Part shown: positions 40,478 to 49,545 of the stretch, piece after piece
How positions within the stretch are numbered: the first letter of the stretch is position 1
Layout: every line of letters begins with the position of its first letter
DNA from: Granulicella arctica
GTDB taxonomy: Bacteria; Acidobacteriota; Terriglobia; Terriglobales; Acidobacteriaceae
Length of the DNA: 64,000 nt
Assembly: GCF_013410065.1 (NCBI RefSeq)
Contig: NZ_JACCCW010000002.1
Location: forward strand, 1,853,518 to 1,917,517
Reading direction: 5' to 3'
The notes under the pieces: model-generated
Told to the model about the DNA's origin: nothing
Seen by the model: only the letters and a program-made list of their open reading frames with translations
Databases searched by the model: none
Made by a program: the position numbers and the translations under genes

Positions 40478-42061
40478 ATGAAGATCTTGACGGCAGCAGA
40501 GATGAGCGCAACGGATCGACGTTCGTCAGAGGAATTCGGTATTCCCCTGACAGACCTGATGGAGCACGCCGGAGCCGCAGTAGCCGCATTCTGCCTACGG
40601 CAATATCCATCAGCCACGAAGATCACAGCGCTCTGCGGCAAAGGCAATAACGGAGGCGACGGCTTCGTTGCAGCCCGTCTCCTCGGACAAACAGGACGAA
40701 ACGTAACCGTCCTCTTATTAGGCCAGATCAGCAAGCTGAAAGGTGAAGCCGCTAGCGCATTCGCACACCTGCGAACCGAGACCGCCGTACACATTCTGGA
40801 GATGGACGACGAGCCCGCACTTGCCGACGCACTCAAGCACACCGATCTTCTGATCGACGCTGTAGTAGGAACAGGCTTCCGCCCTCCGCTGCGCGGTTTA
40901 GCAGCAGCAGCGCAAAACATCCTGGCCCAATCAAACGTACCCATCGTTGCCATCGATCTCCCCTCCGGCTGGGATGCCGACTCCACCGAACAGACCTCCG
41001 CTGAAGCCTTCCGCGCAGATGCCGTCGTTACCTTCACCGCTCCCAAACTCGCCCATGTCTTCGGCCATCTCACCCAGCGCACCTTCGGTCCCGTCGTCGT
41101 CGCGGAGATAGGCTCACCCACCCAGGCCGTGCAATCCACCTCGCACCTTACCTGGGCCGGAACGTCCAAAGCCATCGCCGAGCAACCTCGCAACGCAAAC
41201 TCCAACAAGGGCAACTTCGGCCATGTGCTGCTGATCGGCGGTAGCTACGGCAAGGCCGGAGCCCCATCCATGTCCTCACTCGCCGCTCTGCGTGCCGGCG
41301 CAGGACTAGTAACCGCCGCCGTCCCCGAGTCGATCCTCAACACCGTCGCCCTCACCACCCCAGAGCTGATGATGGCTCCGCTACTCGAAAGCGACGGAGC
41401 AGTAGCACTCGCGAATCTCGAAAACGGCAACCTCGACAAGCTCCTGAAGGGCATCAAGGTCCTCGCCGTAGGCCCGGGTCTTTCAACCGATGGTGAAGCA
41501 CCGGAGTTTGTGCGGCGACTCGTCGCACAAACAACACTCCCCATCGTCATCGACGCCGACGCACTAAACGCCTTCGCCGGACACACTGATCTGCTGCGTG
41601 GCAATGGCCGTGCCATGGTCCTCACCCCACACCCCGGCGAGATGGCGCGCCTCCTCGGCAAGACCGTCAAAGAGGTCGAAGCCGACCGCCTCAACCTCGC
41701 CCGCGCCTTCTCAACGAAGCACCATCTGACGCTTGTCCTAAAAGGCTGGCGCACCCTCATCGCTCACCCCGACGGCACCGTCGCCATCAACACCACCGGC
41801 AACCCGGCCATGGCGAAAGGCGGCAGCGGCGACATCCTCACCGGCATCGTCGCCGCAATGCTGGCGCAGTTTCCCAACGACGTCGCACGAGCCGTAGAGA
41901 CCGCTGTCTATCTCCACGGCCTCGCCGCCGACTTCGCCGCGCACGCAATGGACGAGCATACCGTCCTCGCAACCGACACGCTCGCACACCTCACCAACGC
42001 CTTCCGCTATCGCATCAAAGATGCAGATGGGCTCACATGGCTTACCGGAATCCATTCATGA
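40478..42061 (+). CDS. nnr: Bifunctional NAD(P)H-hydrate epimerase/dehydratase
   Basis: The enzyme of 527 residues repairs hydrated NAD(P)H. The N-terminal YjeF_N epimerase domain (about 1-215) shows LTDLMEHAGAAVA, ALCGKGNNGGDGFVAARLL and LIDAVVGTGF. The C-terminal ribokinase-like dehydratase (about 225-510) shows GHVLLIGGSYGKAGAPSMSS, LTPHPGEMARLL and the ATP/ADP site GNPAMAKGGSGDILTG. The fusion is the common bacterial form. It follows the transpeptidase by 40 bases and its TGA overlaps the tsaE ATG, so the plus-strand genes ftsZ-PBP-nnr-tsaE may be one transcript. The nnr-tsaE pair is widespread in bacteria. Confidence 0.95.
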   Translation: MKILTAAEMSATDRRSSEEFGIPLTDLMEHAGAAVAAFCLRQYPSATKITALCGKGNNGGDGFVAARLLGQTGRNVTVLLLGQISKLKGEAASAFAHLRTETAVHILEMDDEPALADALKHTDLLIDAVVGTGFRPPLRGLAAAAQNILAQSNVPIVAIDLPSGWDADSTEQTSAEAFRADAVVTFTAPKLAHVFGHLTQRTFGPVVVAEIGSPTQAVQSTSHLTWAGTSKAIAEQPRNANSNKGNFGHVLLIGGSYGKAGAPSMSSLAALRAGAGLVTAAVPESILNTVALTTPELMMAPLLESDGAVALANLENGNLDKLLKGIKVLAVGPGLSTDGEAPEFVRRLVAQTTLPIVIDADALNAFAGHTDLLRGNGRAMVLTPHPGEMARLLGKTVKEVEADRLNLARAFSTKHHLTLVLKGWRTLIAHPDGTVAINTTGNPAMAKGGSGDILTGIVAAMLAQFPNDVARAVETAVYLHGLAADFAAHAMDEHTVLATDTLAHLTNAFRYRIKDADGLTWLTGIHS

Positions 42062-42498
42062 TCGAACGTCGCTTCAAGACCCGCTCCGTAGGCGGCACCC
42101 TGGCCATCGGCCAGAACGTCGCTGAACTCCTGCAACCCGCACCGAAGCTGATCGTCCTTCGCGGTGACCTCGGCGCAGGCAAAACCACGCTCGTCAAAGG
42201 CATCGCCGCCTATCTGGGAGCAGCCGAACCCGAAGAGGTCACTAGCCCAACCTTCACCCTCGTCCACGAGTACCAGGGCAAAACCATCCGGCTCTACCAC
42301 CTCGACCTCTACCGCCTCGAAACCGAGCGCGAGCTGCTCACCCTCGGCCTCGAAGAGATGATCGCCGAACCCGACGCACTCGTCCTCGTCGAATGGGGAG
42401 AAAAGTTCCCCAGCATCGTCGATCGCGCAGACGGTGAGATCCTTATCGAGCACGCAGGCGGCGATGAGCGCATGTTTTATGTACGGGTAAACGGATAA
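42058..42498 (+). CDS. tsaE: tRNA threonylcarbamoyladenosine ATPase TsaE
   Basis: A 146-residue P-loop ATPase that, with TsaB and TsaD, makes the t6A modification of tRNAs reading ANN codons. Walker A is GDLGAGKTTLVKG, the switch segment is VTSPTFTLVHEY, the Walker B-like part is YHLDLYRLE, and VLVEWGEKFP is the family C-terminal signature. ATG 42058 overlaps the nnr stop by four bases and gives a normal N terminus; an in-frame ATG at 42037 would merely extend into nnr. TsaB and TsaD genes are not in the window. Confidence 0.95.
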   Translation: MIERRFKTRSVGGTLAIGQNVAELLQPAPKLIVLRGDLGAGKTTLVKGIAAYLGAAEPEEVTSPTFTLVHEYQGKTIRLYHLDLYRLETERELLTLGLEEMIAEPDALVLVEWGEKFPSIVDRADGEILIEHAGGDERMFYVRVNG

Positions 42499-42525
42499 CC
42501 AATTCAGTGTCGCAGCTTGTCCTGC

Positions 42526-42714
42526 TCAGATTGCGCGAAGCATCCTCACCGGAAGAAAGACAATGGCAGCCACCAGCTCCAGCGCTCCCTCCACCGCAAT
42601 ACCAACGATCCGAAACGGCAGCAACAACAGCCACACCAACGGATACAAAACCGCCGCAAGCAGAGCCAGCGGCCAGCAAAAGACCAAAAGCAAACACCAC
42701 AGCAGGAACTTCAT
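42526..42714 (-). CDS. Small hydrophobic membrane protein
   Basis: A 62-residue protein made almost wholly of hydrophobic helices (KFLLWCLLLVFCWPLALLAAVLYPLVWLLLLPFRIVGIAVEG, given here in part as FCWPLALLAAVLYPLVW). Two spans are likely, with arginines (LLPFRIVG, LPVRMLRAI) near the membrane edges. ATG 42714 was chosen because GAGGAG lies about seven bases upstream. It sits 93 bases after ftsA on the same strand and converges with tsaE. No family was recognised; a partner role in the division apparatus is only a guess from location. Confidence 0.65.
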   Translation of the reverse strand: MKFLLWCLLLVFCWPLALLAAVLYPLVWLLLLPFRIVGIAVEGALELVAAIVFLPVRMLRAI

Positions 42715-42807
42715 CGTAGGCTCCTCAGACACAGCATGATGCCGCGCTCACGATGAATACGCAAGCCGCGAACTTCAGGTTCCCTGCCTAAAAGTGGTTA
42801 GAAATAC

Positions 42808-44037
42808 TTAGAAGCTTCCCGCAAAGATAGCCTTCAACTTCGCACGCAACCCCTGCTCCTCGCTTGCACGGCGAATCTGCGTGCGATGCGTGTAGAGCAG
42901 CATGCCGATAGCCGCGGCATACTCCGGCTTCGCCAGCTCCGGCGGCATCCGTGAGAGCGGCACCGGATAACCGATCCGCGCCGGAACACGCAACAGGCTC
43001 TCCGCATTATCCAGCAACCCGACAAGATTCGCTCCACCACCCGTCAGCACACACCCCGCGCCCAGTGCCTCCAGCACGCCACCATCGCGCAGATTATTCC
43101 GCAGCATCGTAAAGAGTTCACGAGCACGCGGCTCCAATATCTCTGCAAGAAAACGCTGCCGCACCATCCGAGCAGGCTGTCCACCGGAGATCGACAGATC
43201 GCCACCAATCTCAATCTCGTTCAACTGCGGAACAGAGGTCACAACGCAGTTGCCGTAAGTCAACTTAAGCTGCTCCGCCTCCTGCACCGTCACATGCAGA
43301 CCCACCGCAAGATCGTTCGTAAAGTGGTCGCCGCCGATCGGCAGCACTGCTGTATGCGCAATCGACCCCTCGAAGAACACCGCCAGCTCCGTCGTGCTCG
43401 CGCCGATATCCATTACGCAGACACCCAGCTCGCGCTCATCCGCGGAGAGCACCGCCTCCGCCGCAGCCAGCCCCTCGTACACCGTATCCTCAACCTCCAG
43501 CCCCGCACGGTTGGCGCACGTAACAACACTCTGCGCCACACCGCCAGAGCAGGTCGAGAGGTGCAGATTGACCTCCAGCTTATTCCCCACCATCCCCATT
43601 GGATCGTGTATGCCAGCCTGATCGTCGAGGATAAACTCCTGCGGCAACAAATGCAGCACCTCGCGGTCCGGAGGCAGCGCAACCGAGCGCGCACGATCTA
43701 CAGCAGCCTTGATCTCCTCACGCGTAATCTCGCGCATCCGGCTGCCCATGCTGATACCGCCACGGCTGTTGACGCCACGGACATGACTACCGCCAATCCC
43801 AACAACAGCCGTTTCAATCCCCTGTTTGGCAATACGTTCCGCCGTCAGCGCTGCACGATTGATAGCCTCCGCCGCCGGTCCAAGCTCCGCGATCAATCCC
43901 TTGCGCATCCCCAGCGACTGCTCGATGCCATGTCCCCGATAGCGCAACACGCCGTCCTGAAGCTCCGCCACAAGCACGCAACTCTTCGCGCTTCCAGCAT
44001 CCAGAACAGTGATGAGATTTGTCTGTTTCTGCGTCAT
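42808..44037 (-). CDS. ftsA: Cell division protein FtsA
   Basis: FtsA is the actin-like ATPase that tethers FtsZ to the membrane. The 409 residues show the phosphate loops LDAGSAKSCVLVAEL and VCVMDIGASTTELAVF, the adenosine segment GAGCVLTGGGANLVGL, and subdomain 1C between them (VVGIGGSHVRGVNSRGGISMG). The C-terminal amphipathic helix (LRAKLKAIFAGSF) that inserts in the membrane is present. Its ATG overlaps the ftsQ stop by four bases. It is the last division gene of the minus-strand cluster; ftsZ does not follow. Confidence 0.96.
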   Translation of the reverse strand: MTQKQTNLITVLDAGSAKSCVLVAELQDGVLRYRGHGIEQSLGMRKGLIAELGPAAEAINRAALTAERIAKQGIETAVVGIGGSHVRGVNSRGGISMGSRMREITREEIKAAVDRARSVALPPDREVLHLLPQEFILDDQAGIHDPMGMVGNKLEVNLHLSTCSGGVAQSVVTCANRAGLEVEDTVYEGLAAAEAVLSADERELGVCVMDIGASTTELAVFFEGSIAHTAVLPIGGDHFTNDLAVGLHVTVQEAEQLKLTYGNCVVTSVPQLNEIEIGGDLSISGGQPARMVRQRFLAEILEPRARELFTMLRNNLRDGGVLEALGAGCVLTGGGANLVGLLDNAESLLRVPARIGYPVPLSRMPPELAKPEYAAAIGMLLYTHRTQIRRASEEQGLRAKLKAIFAGSF

Positions 44038-45455
44038 CGTGGGGCCACCTGCGGAGGTTGATACGTATCGGTCGGAAGCAACGGCTTACCCGCCGAAGGC
44101 TTCGCCATATAGCCGGAACGAGCAGCCGCACTGGCGTTCGTAACAGCCGGTTTAGGCGCGACGGGCGAGGTATTCGCCGTCGAATGCGGCACCGCCGTAG
44201 CCGCTACCTTCGGAGCAGGCTTGTGCACAATTGGAGCGGCATGAACCGGCGGCTTCGCTGCGACCACCGGAACTTTACGAAGAGCAGGCTTCACAACCGG
44301 GCGATCCTTCCCCTTTGCATCATGCTTCACAACACTCTTCGCATCCGAGTGAGCAGCAACCACATGCGCCGCTGGCACAGGCTTCGGCAACGAGCTCGCT
44401 GCTACAGGCTTCGCGGCTGCGGTCTTTGCATCGACACTTGCCTTCGCCGCCGCAGCAGCATTGGCCATATCGAGCACCACCTCTCGCTCATAACGCATAT
44501 CGACCGACGCGAGATTCGGATACTGCTTCTGCCACTCCGCCAGATGATCCTGAAACTTGCGATACCGATCAAGGAAGTGATCGTCGCCAAAGTGAACGAG
44601 AATTCCCGACGGCTGCTCCGGAATCAGAGCCTTCACATCCTCCGGATTAGACAGATCAACCTCGCTCAATTTTTCAGAGATCTTCTCCCCCGAAGAATCG
44701 AGGTCCCCCGTGAACCGCTCGAAGATCTTCATCCGAGCCTCACGAGTCGACGCCGCATCCGCAACAGACAACCCAGTCACCACCGGAAACGAGTAGCGCG
44801 AATCGTTCTCCGTATTCGCTCCGCCACCCATGCCCAGCAGGACCCCGCTAGCATCTACCAGACCGATCTCGCTACCTTGTCGCACAAAGGCTACCGGCGT
44901 GCGCTCCGCAATCGAAACACGGATACGTCCCGGCAAAAGCCGCATCACCGTCGCATGCTGCACCCACGGCAACTGTTCAAGCTCAGCCTGTCGATCGGTA
45001 AGCGAAATACGGAAGATGTTGCGCCCAATATCCTCGCCGAAGATCCCCAGCAAGTCCGCACGCGTCAGATGTTGATTCCCCTGAATCTCAATCGCCGAGG
45101 GCGACTGAATCATGAACCGTTCATCATGAAGCAGAAAGCTACGCGTCAGCATCAGCAGACTAACGCCAACTCCCGCAATCGCCAGAAGCGCTACACCGGT
45201 AACAATCCGACCCGCAAGGCTCTTGGGAACACGTGCGCGAATCCTGAATTTAAGCCCGGTTTGGCGAAGACGAGCTCCACTTTGCTGTCGCTCTTCGCCA
45301 AAGTCACCATACTCCTCGGCAAACTCATCAGCAGCAGTACGGCGCAGCTTCGTATTCACCCGGGCAGAGGACCGCCGGGGCGAACTGAGCCGGTCGGACG
45401 AAGGAGCGTACTCCTGCTCCGGCTCATCCAACATCGCCGTTCCGCGCTTCGACAT
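44034..45455 (-). CDS. ftsQ: Cell division protein FtsQ with long C-terminal extension
   Basis: A 473-residue bitopic division protein. A cytoplasmic head of about 75 charged residues precedes one span (VTGVALLAIAGVGVSLLMLT). The POTRA domain follows (AIEIQGNQHLTRADLLGIFG, then LPWVQHATVMRLLPGRIRVSIAERTP), then the FtsQ beta domain (SYSFPVVTGLSV to VVLDM at about 315). FtsQ recruits FtsB/FtsL-type partners to the septum. The remaining 150 residues are Ala/Pro/Lys/Val-rich low complexity, far longer than in E. coli FtsQ, and look like a wall-spanning tail. ATG 45455 has AGGA upstream. It follows murC with no murB or ddl between them. Confidence 0.92.
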   Translation of the reverse strand: MSKRGTAMLDEPEQEYAPSSDRLSSPRRSSARVNTKLRRTAADEFAEEYGDFGEERQQSGARLRQTGLKFRIRARVPKSLAGRIVTGVALLAIAGVGVSLLMLTRSFLLHDERFMIQSPSAIEIQGNQHLTRADLLGIFGEDIGRNIFRISLTDRQAELEQLPWVQHATVMRLLPGRIRVSIAERTPVAFVRQGSEIGLVDASGVLLGMGGGANTENDSRYSFPVVTGLSVADAASTREARMKIFERFTGDLDSSGEKISEKLSEVDLSNPEDVKALIPEQPSGILVHFGDDHFLDRYRKFQDHLAEWQKQYPNLASVDMRYEREVVLDMANAAAAAKASVDAKTAAAKPVAASSLPKPVPAAHVVAAHSDAKSVVKHDAKGKDRPVVKPALRKVPVVAAKPPVHAAPIVHKPAPKVAATAVPHSTANTSPVAPKPAVTNASAAARSGYMAKPSAGKPLLPTDTYQPPQVAPR

Positions 45456-45566
45456 AGAGTTTCCTGATCGCACGCCTGAGCAAGGCCGCGAAGAATCGCC
45501 ATTCCGACTATACCGCGCTGTCCCCACCCGAAAACGATCTTCTTGGGGGAGTACCCGCCGAGGAAC

Positions 45567-46967
45567 TCACTCCGAATCCCGAAGCGCCGCCAGCACCAGC
45601 CCCCCTGCATGCGATACGCTCCCCGCCCCCATGGTCAGAATCACGTCGCCCTCTCGAGCCTCCGCAGCAAGCGCGGCAACTCCATCGGCCACGCTCTCCG
45701 CATATCGCACCTTCACCGCACTCGCAGCAGCAATCGCCTTCACCAACGCAGGCGCGTCGATCCCCGGAATAGGCTCCTCACTGGCAGCATAAATATCAAG
45801 CACCTGGACGGTATCCGCTTCAGCAAAGGCCGCCGCAAACTCCGGCATCAAATCCCGCGTCCGCGTATACCGATGCGGCTGAAAGAGCACATGGACGCGC
45901 TTGTAGCCGCACTCCCGCGCCGCCCGCAGCGTGGCCAGCACCTCCGTCGGATGATGCCCATAGTCATCCACAACCGTGACCCCGCGCACAATCCCCTTCT
46001 CCTGAAAGCGCCGATCCACCCCACGAAAGGTCTCCAGCCCAGCAGCAATCTGCTCCGGCGCAACTCCAAGCTGCACCCCGATCGCCACCGCCGCCGTCGC
46101 GTTCAGCACGTTGTGCCGCCCCGGAACATGCAGGCTGAACGGCCCCAGCACCAGTCCCTTATAGTTCACCTGAAAGCTCGATTGGCAGTGCGGCTGCTTC
46201 GGCAATACCTGTAACCGGAAGTCGGCATCCGCGCTCTCCCCATAAGTCCGCACCCTGCGCCGCACCTGCGGAAGCACCGCGCGAAGCAGCGCATTATCGA
46301 CACACGCCGTAGTCGCCCCATAGAACGGAACCTTGTCCATGAACTCGACGAACGCCGCCTCCACATCCTCCATGTCCCGATAGCAGTCCATGTGCTCGCG
46401 GTCGAGGTTCGTAACGACCGCAAGAATCGGCGACAGCTTCAAAAAAGACCGGTCGCTCTCATCCGCCTCCGCCACCAGATACTGCGAGTTCCCCAGCCGC
46501 GCATTCGATCCCAGTGCGTTCACTCTCCCACCCACAACCACCGTCGGATCAAGCCCGCCGCCAGCCAGCACCGCCGCAATCATCGAGGTCGTCGTCGTCT
46601 TGCCATGCATCCCCGCCACGGCAATGCCATACTTAAGCCGCATCAGCTCGGCCAGCATCTCCGCCCGCTGAATCACCGGAATCTTCCGCTCCCGAGCCTC
46701 AAGCACCTCGGGATTCGCCGCTGAAACCGCCGAACTCGTCACCACCACATCGCTCGCTGCCGCATTCAGCGCCGCATGTCCCTCGAAGATGCGCGCCCCC
46801 ATGCTCTCCAGCCGATCCGTCGTCGGCGAGCGCCGCAGATCCGAACCCGAAACCGGATATCCCATCGTCAGCAGGATCTCCGCGATCCCACTCATCCCGA
46901 TGCCGCCGATCCCGATAAAGTGAATCCGTTGCGACGAAGCTAATAAAACGTGACCGGGCAAAAACAT
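45567..46967 (-). CDS. murC: UDP-N-acetylmuramate-L-alanine ligase MurC
   Basis: MurC adds L-alanine to UDP-MurNAc in cytoplasmic peptidoglycan precursor synthesis. The 466 residues have the Mur ligase layout: N-terminal Rossmann fold (IHFIGIGGIGMSGIAEIL), ATP site (AVAGMHGKTTTTSMIAAVL), middle-domain YLVAEADESDRSFL and TNLDREHMD, and C-terminal domain with VVDDYGHHPTEVLATL and VLFQPHRYTRT. All are typical of MurC rather than MurD to MurF. It is separated from ftsQ by 111 bases and from the upstream decarboxylase by 55. Confidence 0.97.
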   Translation of the reverse strand: MFLPGHVLLASSQRIHFIGIGGIGMSGIAEILLTMGYPVSGSDLRRSPTTDRLESMGARIFEGHAALNAAASDVVVTSSAVSAANPEVLEARERKIPVIQRAEMLAELMRLKYGIAVAGMHGKTTTTSMIAAVLAGGGLDPTVVVGGRVNALGSNARLGNSQYLVAEADESDRSFLKLSPILAVVTNLDREHMDCYRDMEDVEAAFVEFMDKVPFYGATTACVDNALLRAVLPQVRRRVRTYGESADADFRLQVLPKQPHCQSSFQVNYKGLVLGPFSLHVPGRHNVLNATAAVAIGVQLGVAPEQIAAGLETFRGVDRRFQEKGIVRGVTVVDDYGHHPTEVLATLRAARECGYKRVHVLFQPHRYTRTRDLMPEFAAAFAEADTVQVLDIYAASEEPIPGIDAPALVKAIAAASAVKVRYAESVADGVAALAAEAREGDVILTMGAGSVSHAGGLVLAALRDSE

Positions 46968-47022
46968 GGGGCTACTTTCTCGCTTTCAGATTCTGATTCA
47001 GAAGATACGCTGTGCAGCCCTC

Positions 47023-49455
47023 CTACCGCTCCGACTGTAGCCCATGCGGCGGCTCGCTCAGCGGCGGAACCGCCTGAGCGCGCTTCCGCTTCTTCACCGG
47101 CGGTGCCGAACTCGGCGGACGATTCTTCCCGTTGCCGTTCTTCTTCTTGCCGTTCGGCGTTTCAATCACGCTGCGCATCCAGTAGTTCCCCTCGGCATCG
47201 AGCTCGATACCATGCACCTCGCGCTCGAAGCCCGGAAACCTCTTGCTGAACTCCTCCATCGCAAGAATGAGCTTGATCACCGGACTCTCTGGTCCACCCA
47301 GGCGCTCACCCGGCATCGACATCGGAATACCCGGCGGATACGGCACCAGCATCACCGCCGCGATCCGGCCAGCCATATCGCTGAAGCGAATCTTCTCCGT
47401 CTCATTCCGCAGCAACTTCTGATACGTCTGCGCCGGCGTCAGCACCGGATCAAAGTCCTCATCGCAAGCATCGTTGACGAGCCCCGAAAGGTTGAGCTGA
47501 CGCATAGCCGCATGCATCTCGTCGGACAACTCCTTCAGCGACACATTCCGATAACGAGCCGGATACTTCGCAACCAGCTCCGGCATCGCCTCTTCCAGCG
47601 GAGCCTCCGAGTCATACAGCCGCTTGAACTCGAACAGGTTCTCGAGCAGCGCGCCCCACTTGCCCTTCGACGTTCCCACCGAGAACAACACCAAAACCGT
47701 ATAGTCGCCCGTGCGCGCAATCTCCACGCGACGTCCGTCCAGAAACTCTGTCAGAATCGCCGCCGGAATCCCCCAATCGCCCACCACGCCACGTGCATCC
47801 ACACCCGGCGTCAAAATCGTCACCTTCGTTGGGTCCAGCATGCAATAGTCATCGGCGATATCCTCGTCCTGAAAACCGTGCCACTCCTCGCCGGCCTTCA
47901 ACGTCCACGCGCTCGACCGATTCGTCAGCAAACCGTCCGCCGCCTCTTCGATCAAATACGTCTTTCCATCCAATGGATCGAAGACATACTCCGGCTGATA
48001 CAGCCGGAAGAACCACCCCTGCTCCGCCGCCCGCAGACGATGACCAATCGAAGACATCGCCTTGCGGAAGCTGATCGCATCCTGCAACGTCTCACTCATC
48101 AGCGTCGGACCCGCAGGCTCATCCATCATCGCCGCCGCCACGTCCAGCGAAGCAATCAGCGGATAGAACGGCGAGGTCGTCCCATGCATCATGAACGCCT
48201 CATTGAACTGATCGAAGTCCAACTGAGCCCGCGGACTCAGCTTCACATGAATCATCGAGCCCATCGAGAACGCCGCCAGCATCTTGTGCGTGGACTGCAC
48301 CGCGAAGATCGCCGGCCGCTCCGGCATATCGTCCGGCACGCCCATCGCATACCGTCCCTGATAGATCTCATGGAACTTCGCATAGGCGTACCACGCCTCA
48401 TCGAAGTGAATCCGCGGCACACTCTTCGCCAGCTCCGTCACCACACGGTTCACGTCGTAACAAAGACCGTCATACGTCGAGTTGGTGACGACCGCATACG
48501 TCGGCACCTGCGACCGCGCCCCCACCGTCAGCGGACTTTTCTCAATCAGCCCCTGGATAAAATCCGGATGAAACCGCTTCAGCGGCACCAATCCGATCAT
48601 GCCGTAACCGTTGCGCGTCGGCTTCATATACACCGGACGCGCCCCCGTCACCGTCAGCGAGTGGCAGATCGACTTGTGGCAGTTCGCATCCGCCAGTACG
48701 ATATCGTCCTGCGCGATCACACCATGCCCGATAATCTGGTTCGACGTCGACGACCCTCCCAGCACATAGAACGTCCAGTCCGCGCCAAAGATCCGCGCAG
48801 CATTCCGCTCCGACTCGCCCGGAGGTCCAATATGGTCCAGCCACGAGCCCAGCGGCGCCGTCGAAATACCCAGGTCCGACCGCATAATGTTCTCGCCGAA
48901 AAACTTATGGAACTCCATACCGATCGGATGCTTCAAAAACGCGACGCCGCCCATGTGTCCCGGCGCATCCCACGAGTACGCACCCTGATCGTTGTACTTC
49001 TTCAACTCACGAAAATACGGCGGCAGCAACTGCTCGTGATAGCGATCGACAGCGAAGTCCACACGGTTCGCAATAAACGCAGGCGTATCCCCGAACAGGT
49101 GAATGTACTCATGCACTTGCTTAACCACCTCAAGCGGCAGCTCCGAGACCAGCGTCCGGTCAGCGATCAAAAATATCGGAATCTTCTTATTGCGGCGACG
49201 CACAGCGCGCAGAATCTTCAACGCAGCGAGCTCGTCGAGCTGGTTCTCCCCTTCAAGGTCCCAATCCAGCAAGATCGCGCTATACGATGGGTCGGATGTC
49301 ACCAGAGAAAGCCCATCCTCCGGCGTCGACGTCCGGACTACCTCATACCCCTCCAACTTAATCGCATCGACTAATCGCTCCATGGCCCGATCCGATACCG
49401 AATCCGTGCCACCCACCTCACTCGCAATCAACAGAACCCAACGCCCTTCGCTCAT
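47023..49455 (-). CDS. Orn/Lys/Arg decarboxylase family, class I PLP enzyme
   Basis: An 810-residue pyridoxal-phosphate enzyme related to AdiA/LdcC-type amino acid decarboxylases. The N-terminal wing domain (about 1-130) resembles a response-regulator fold (ILLDWDLEGENQ). The PLP domain shows DAPGHMGGVAFLKHP, VLGGSSTSNQIIGHG, DANCHKSICHSL, HFDEAWYAYAKFH and the Schiff-base lysine in STHKMLAAFSMGSM (around residue 391). The C-terminal domain has PYPPGIPMSMPGERL. A basic low-complexity tail (about 780-810, KKKNGNGKNR) is extra. Substrate choice among arginine, lysine and ornithine cannot be read. It sits inside the dcw cluster between murG and murC, which is not a standard position. Confidence 0.9.
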   Translation of the reverse strand: MSEGRWVLLIASEVGGTDSVSDRAMERLVDAIKLEGYEVVRTSTPEDGLSLVTSDPSYSAILLDWDLEGENQLDELAALKILRAVRRRNKKIPIFLIADRTLVSELPLEVVKQVHEYIHLFGDTPAFIANRVDFAVDRYHEQLLPPYFRELKKYNDQGAYSWDAPGHMGGVAFLKHPIGMEFHKFFGENIMRSDLGISTAPLGSWLDHIGPPGESERNAARIFGADWTFYVLGGSSTSNQIIGHGVIAQDDIVLADANCHKSICHSLTVTGARPVYMKPTRNGYGMIGLVPLKRFHPDFIQGLIEKSPLTVGARSQVPTYAVVTNSTYDGLCYDVNRVVTELAKSVPRIHFDEAWYAYAKFHEIYQGRYAMGVPDDMPERPAIFAVQSTHKMLAAFSMGSMIHVKLSPRAQLDFDQFNEAFMMHGTTSPFYPLIASLDVAAAMMDEPAGPTLMSETLQDAISFRKAMSSIGHRLRAAEQGWFFRLYQPEYVFDPLDGKTYLIEEAADGLLTNRSSAWTLKAGEEWHGFQDEDIADDYCMLDPTKVTILTPGVDARGVVGDWGIPAAILTEFLDGRRVEIARTGDYTVLVLFSVGTSKGKWGALLENLFEFKRLYDSEAPLEEAMPELVAKYPARYRNVSLKELSDEMHAAMRQLNLSGLVNDACDEDFDPVLTPAQTYQKLLRNETEKIRFSDMAGRIAAVMLVPYPPGIPMSMPGERLGGPESPVIKLILAMEEFSKRFPGFEREVHGIELDAEGNYWMRSVIETPNGKKKNGNGKNRPPSSAPPVKKRKRAQAVPPLSEPPHGLQSER

Positions 49456-49545
49456 ACACCTCTCACTTCACATTCGATGTTACAAGGGTTTGGCAAAGGA
49501 TATTTCCGCAGTGTGACAAAGCAGCCTTTCAGCCCACGGACAACC

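Noticed and set aside
44019..45467. Plus-strand open frame of 482 codons over ftsQ
   Set aside because: Composition is Arg/His/Leu-rich and structureless; the minus strand encodes a clear FtsQ with POTRA domain.
47044..49374. Plus-strand open frame of 776 codons antisense to the decarboxylase
   Set aside because: It is Arg/His-rich, has no domain pattern and mirrors a well-conserved PLP enzyme on the other strand. Long antisense frames are expected in GC-rich coding DNA.
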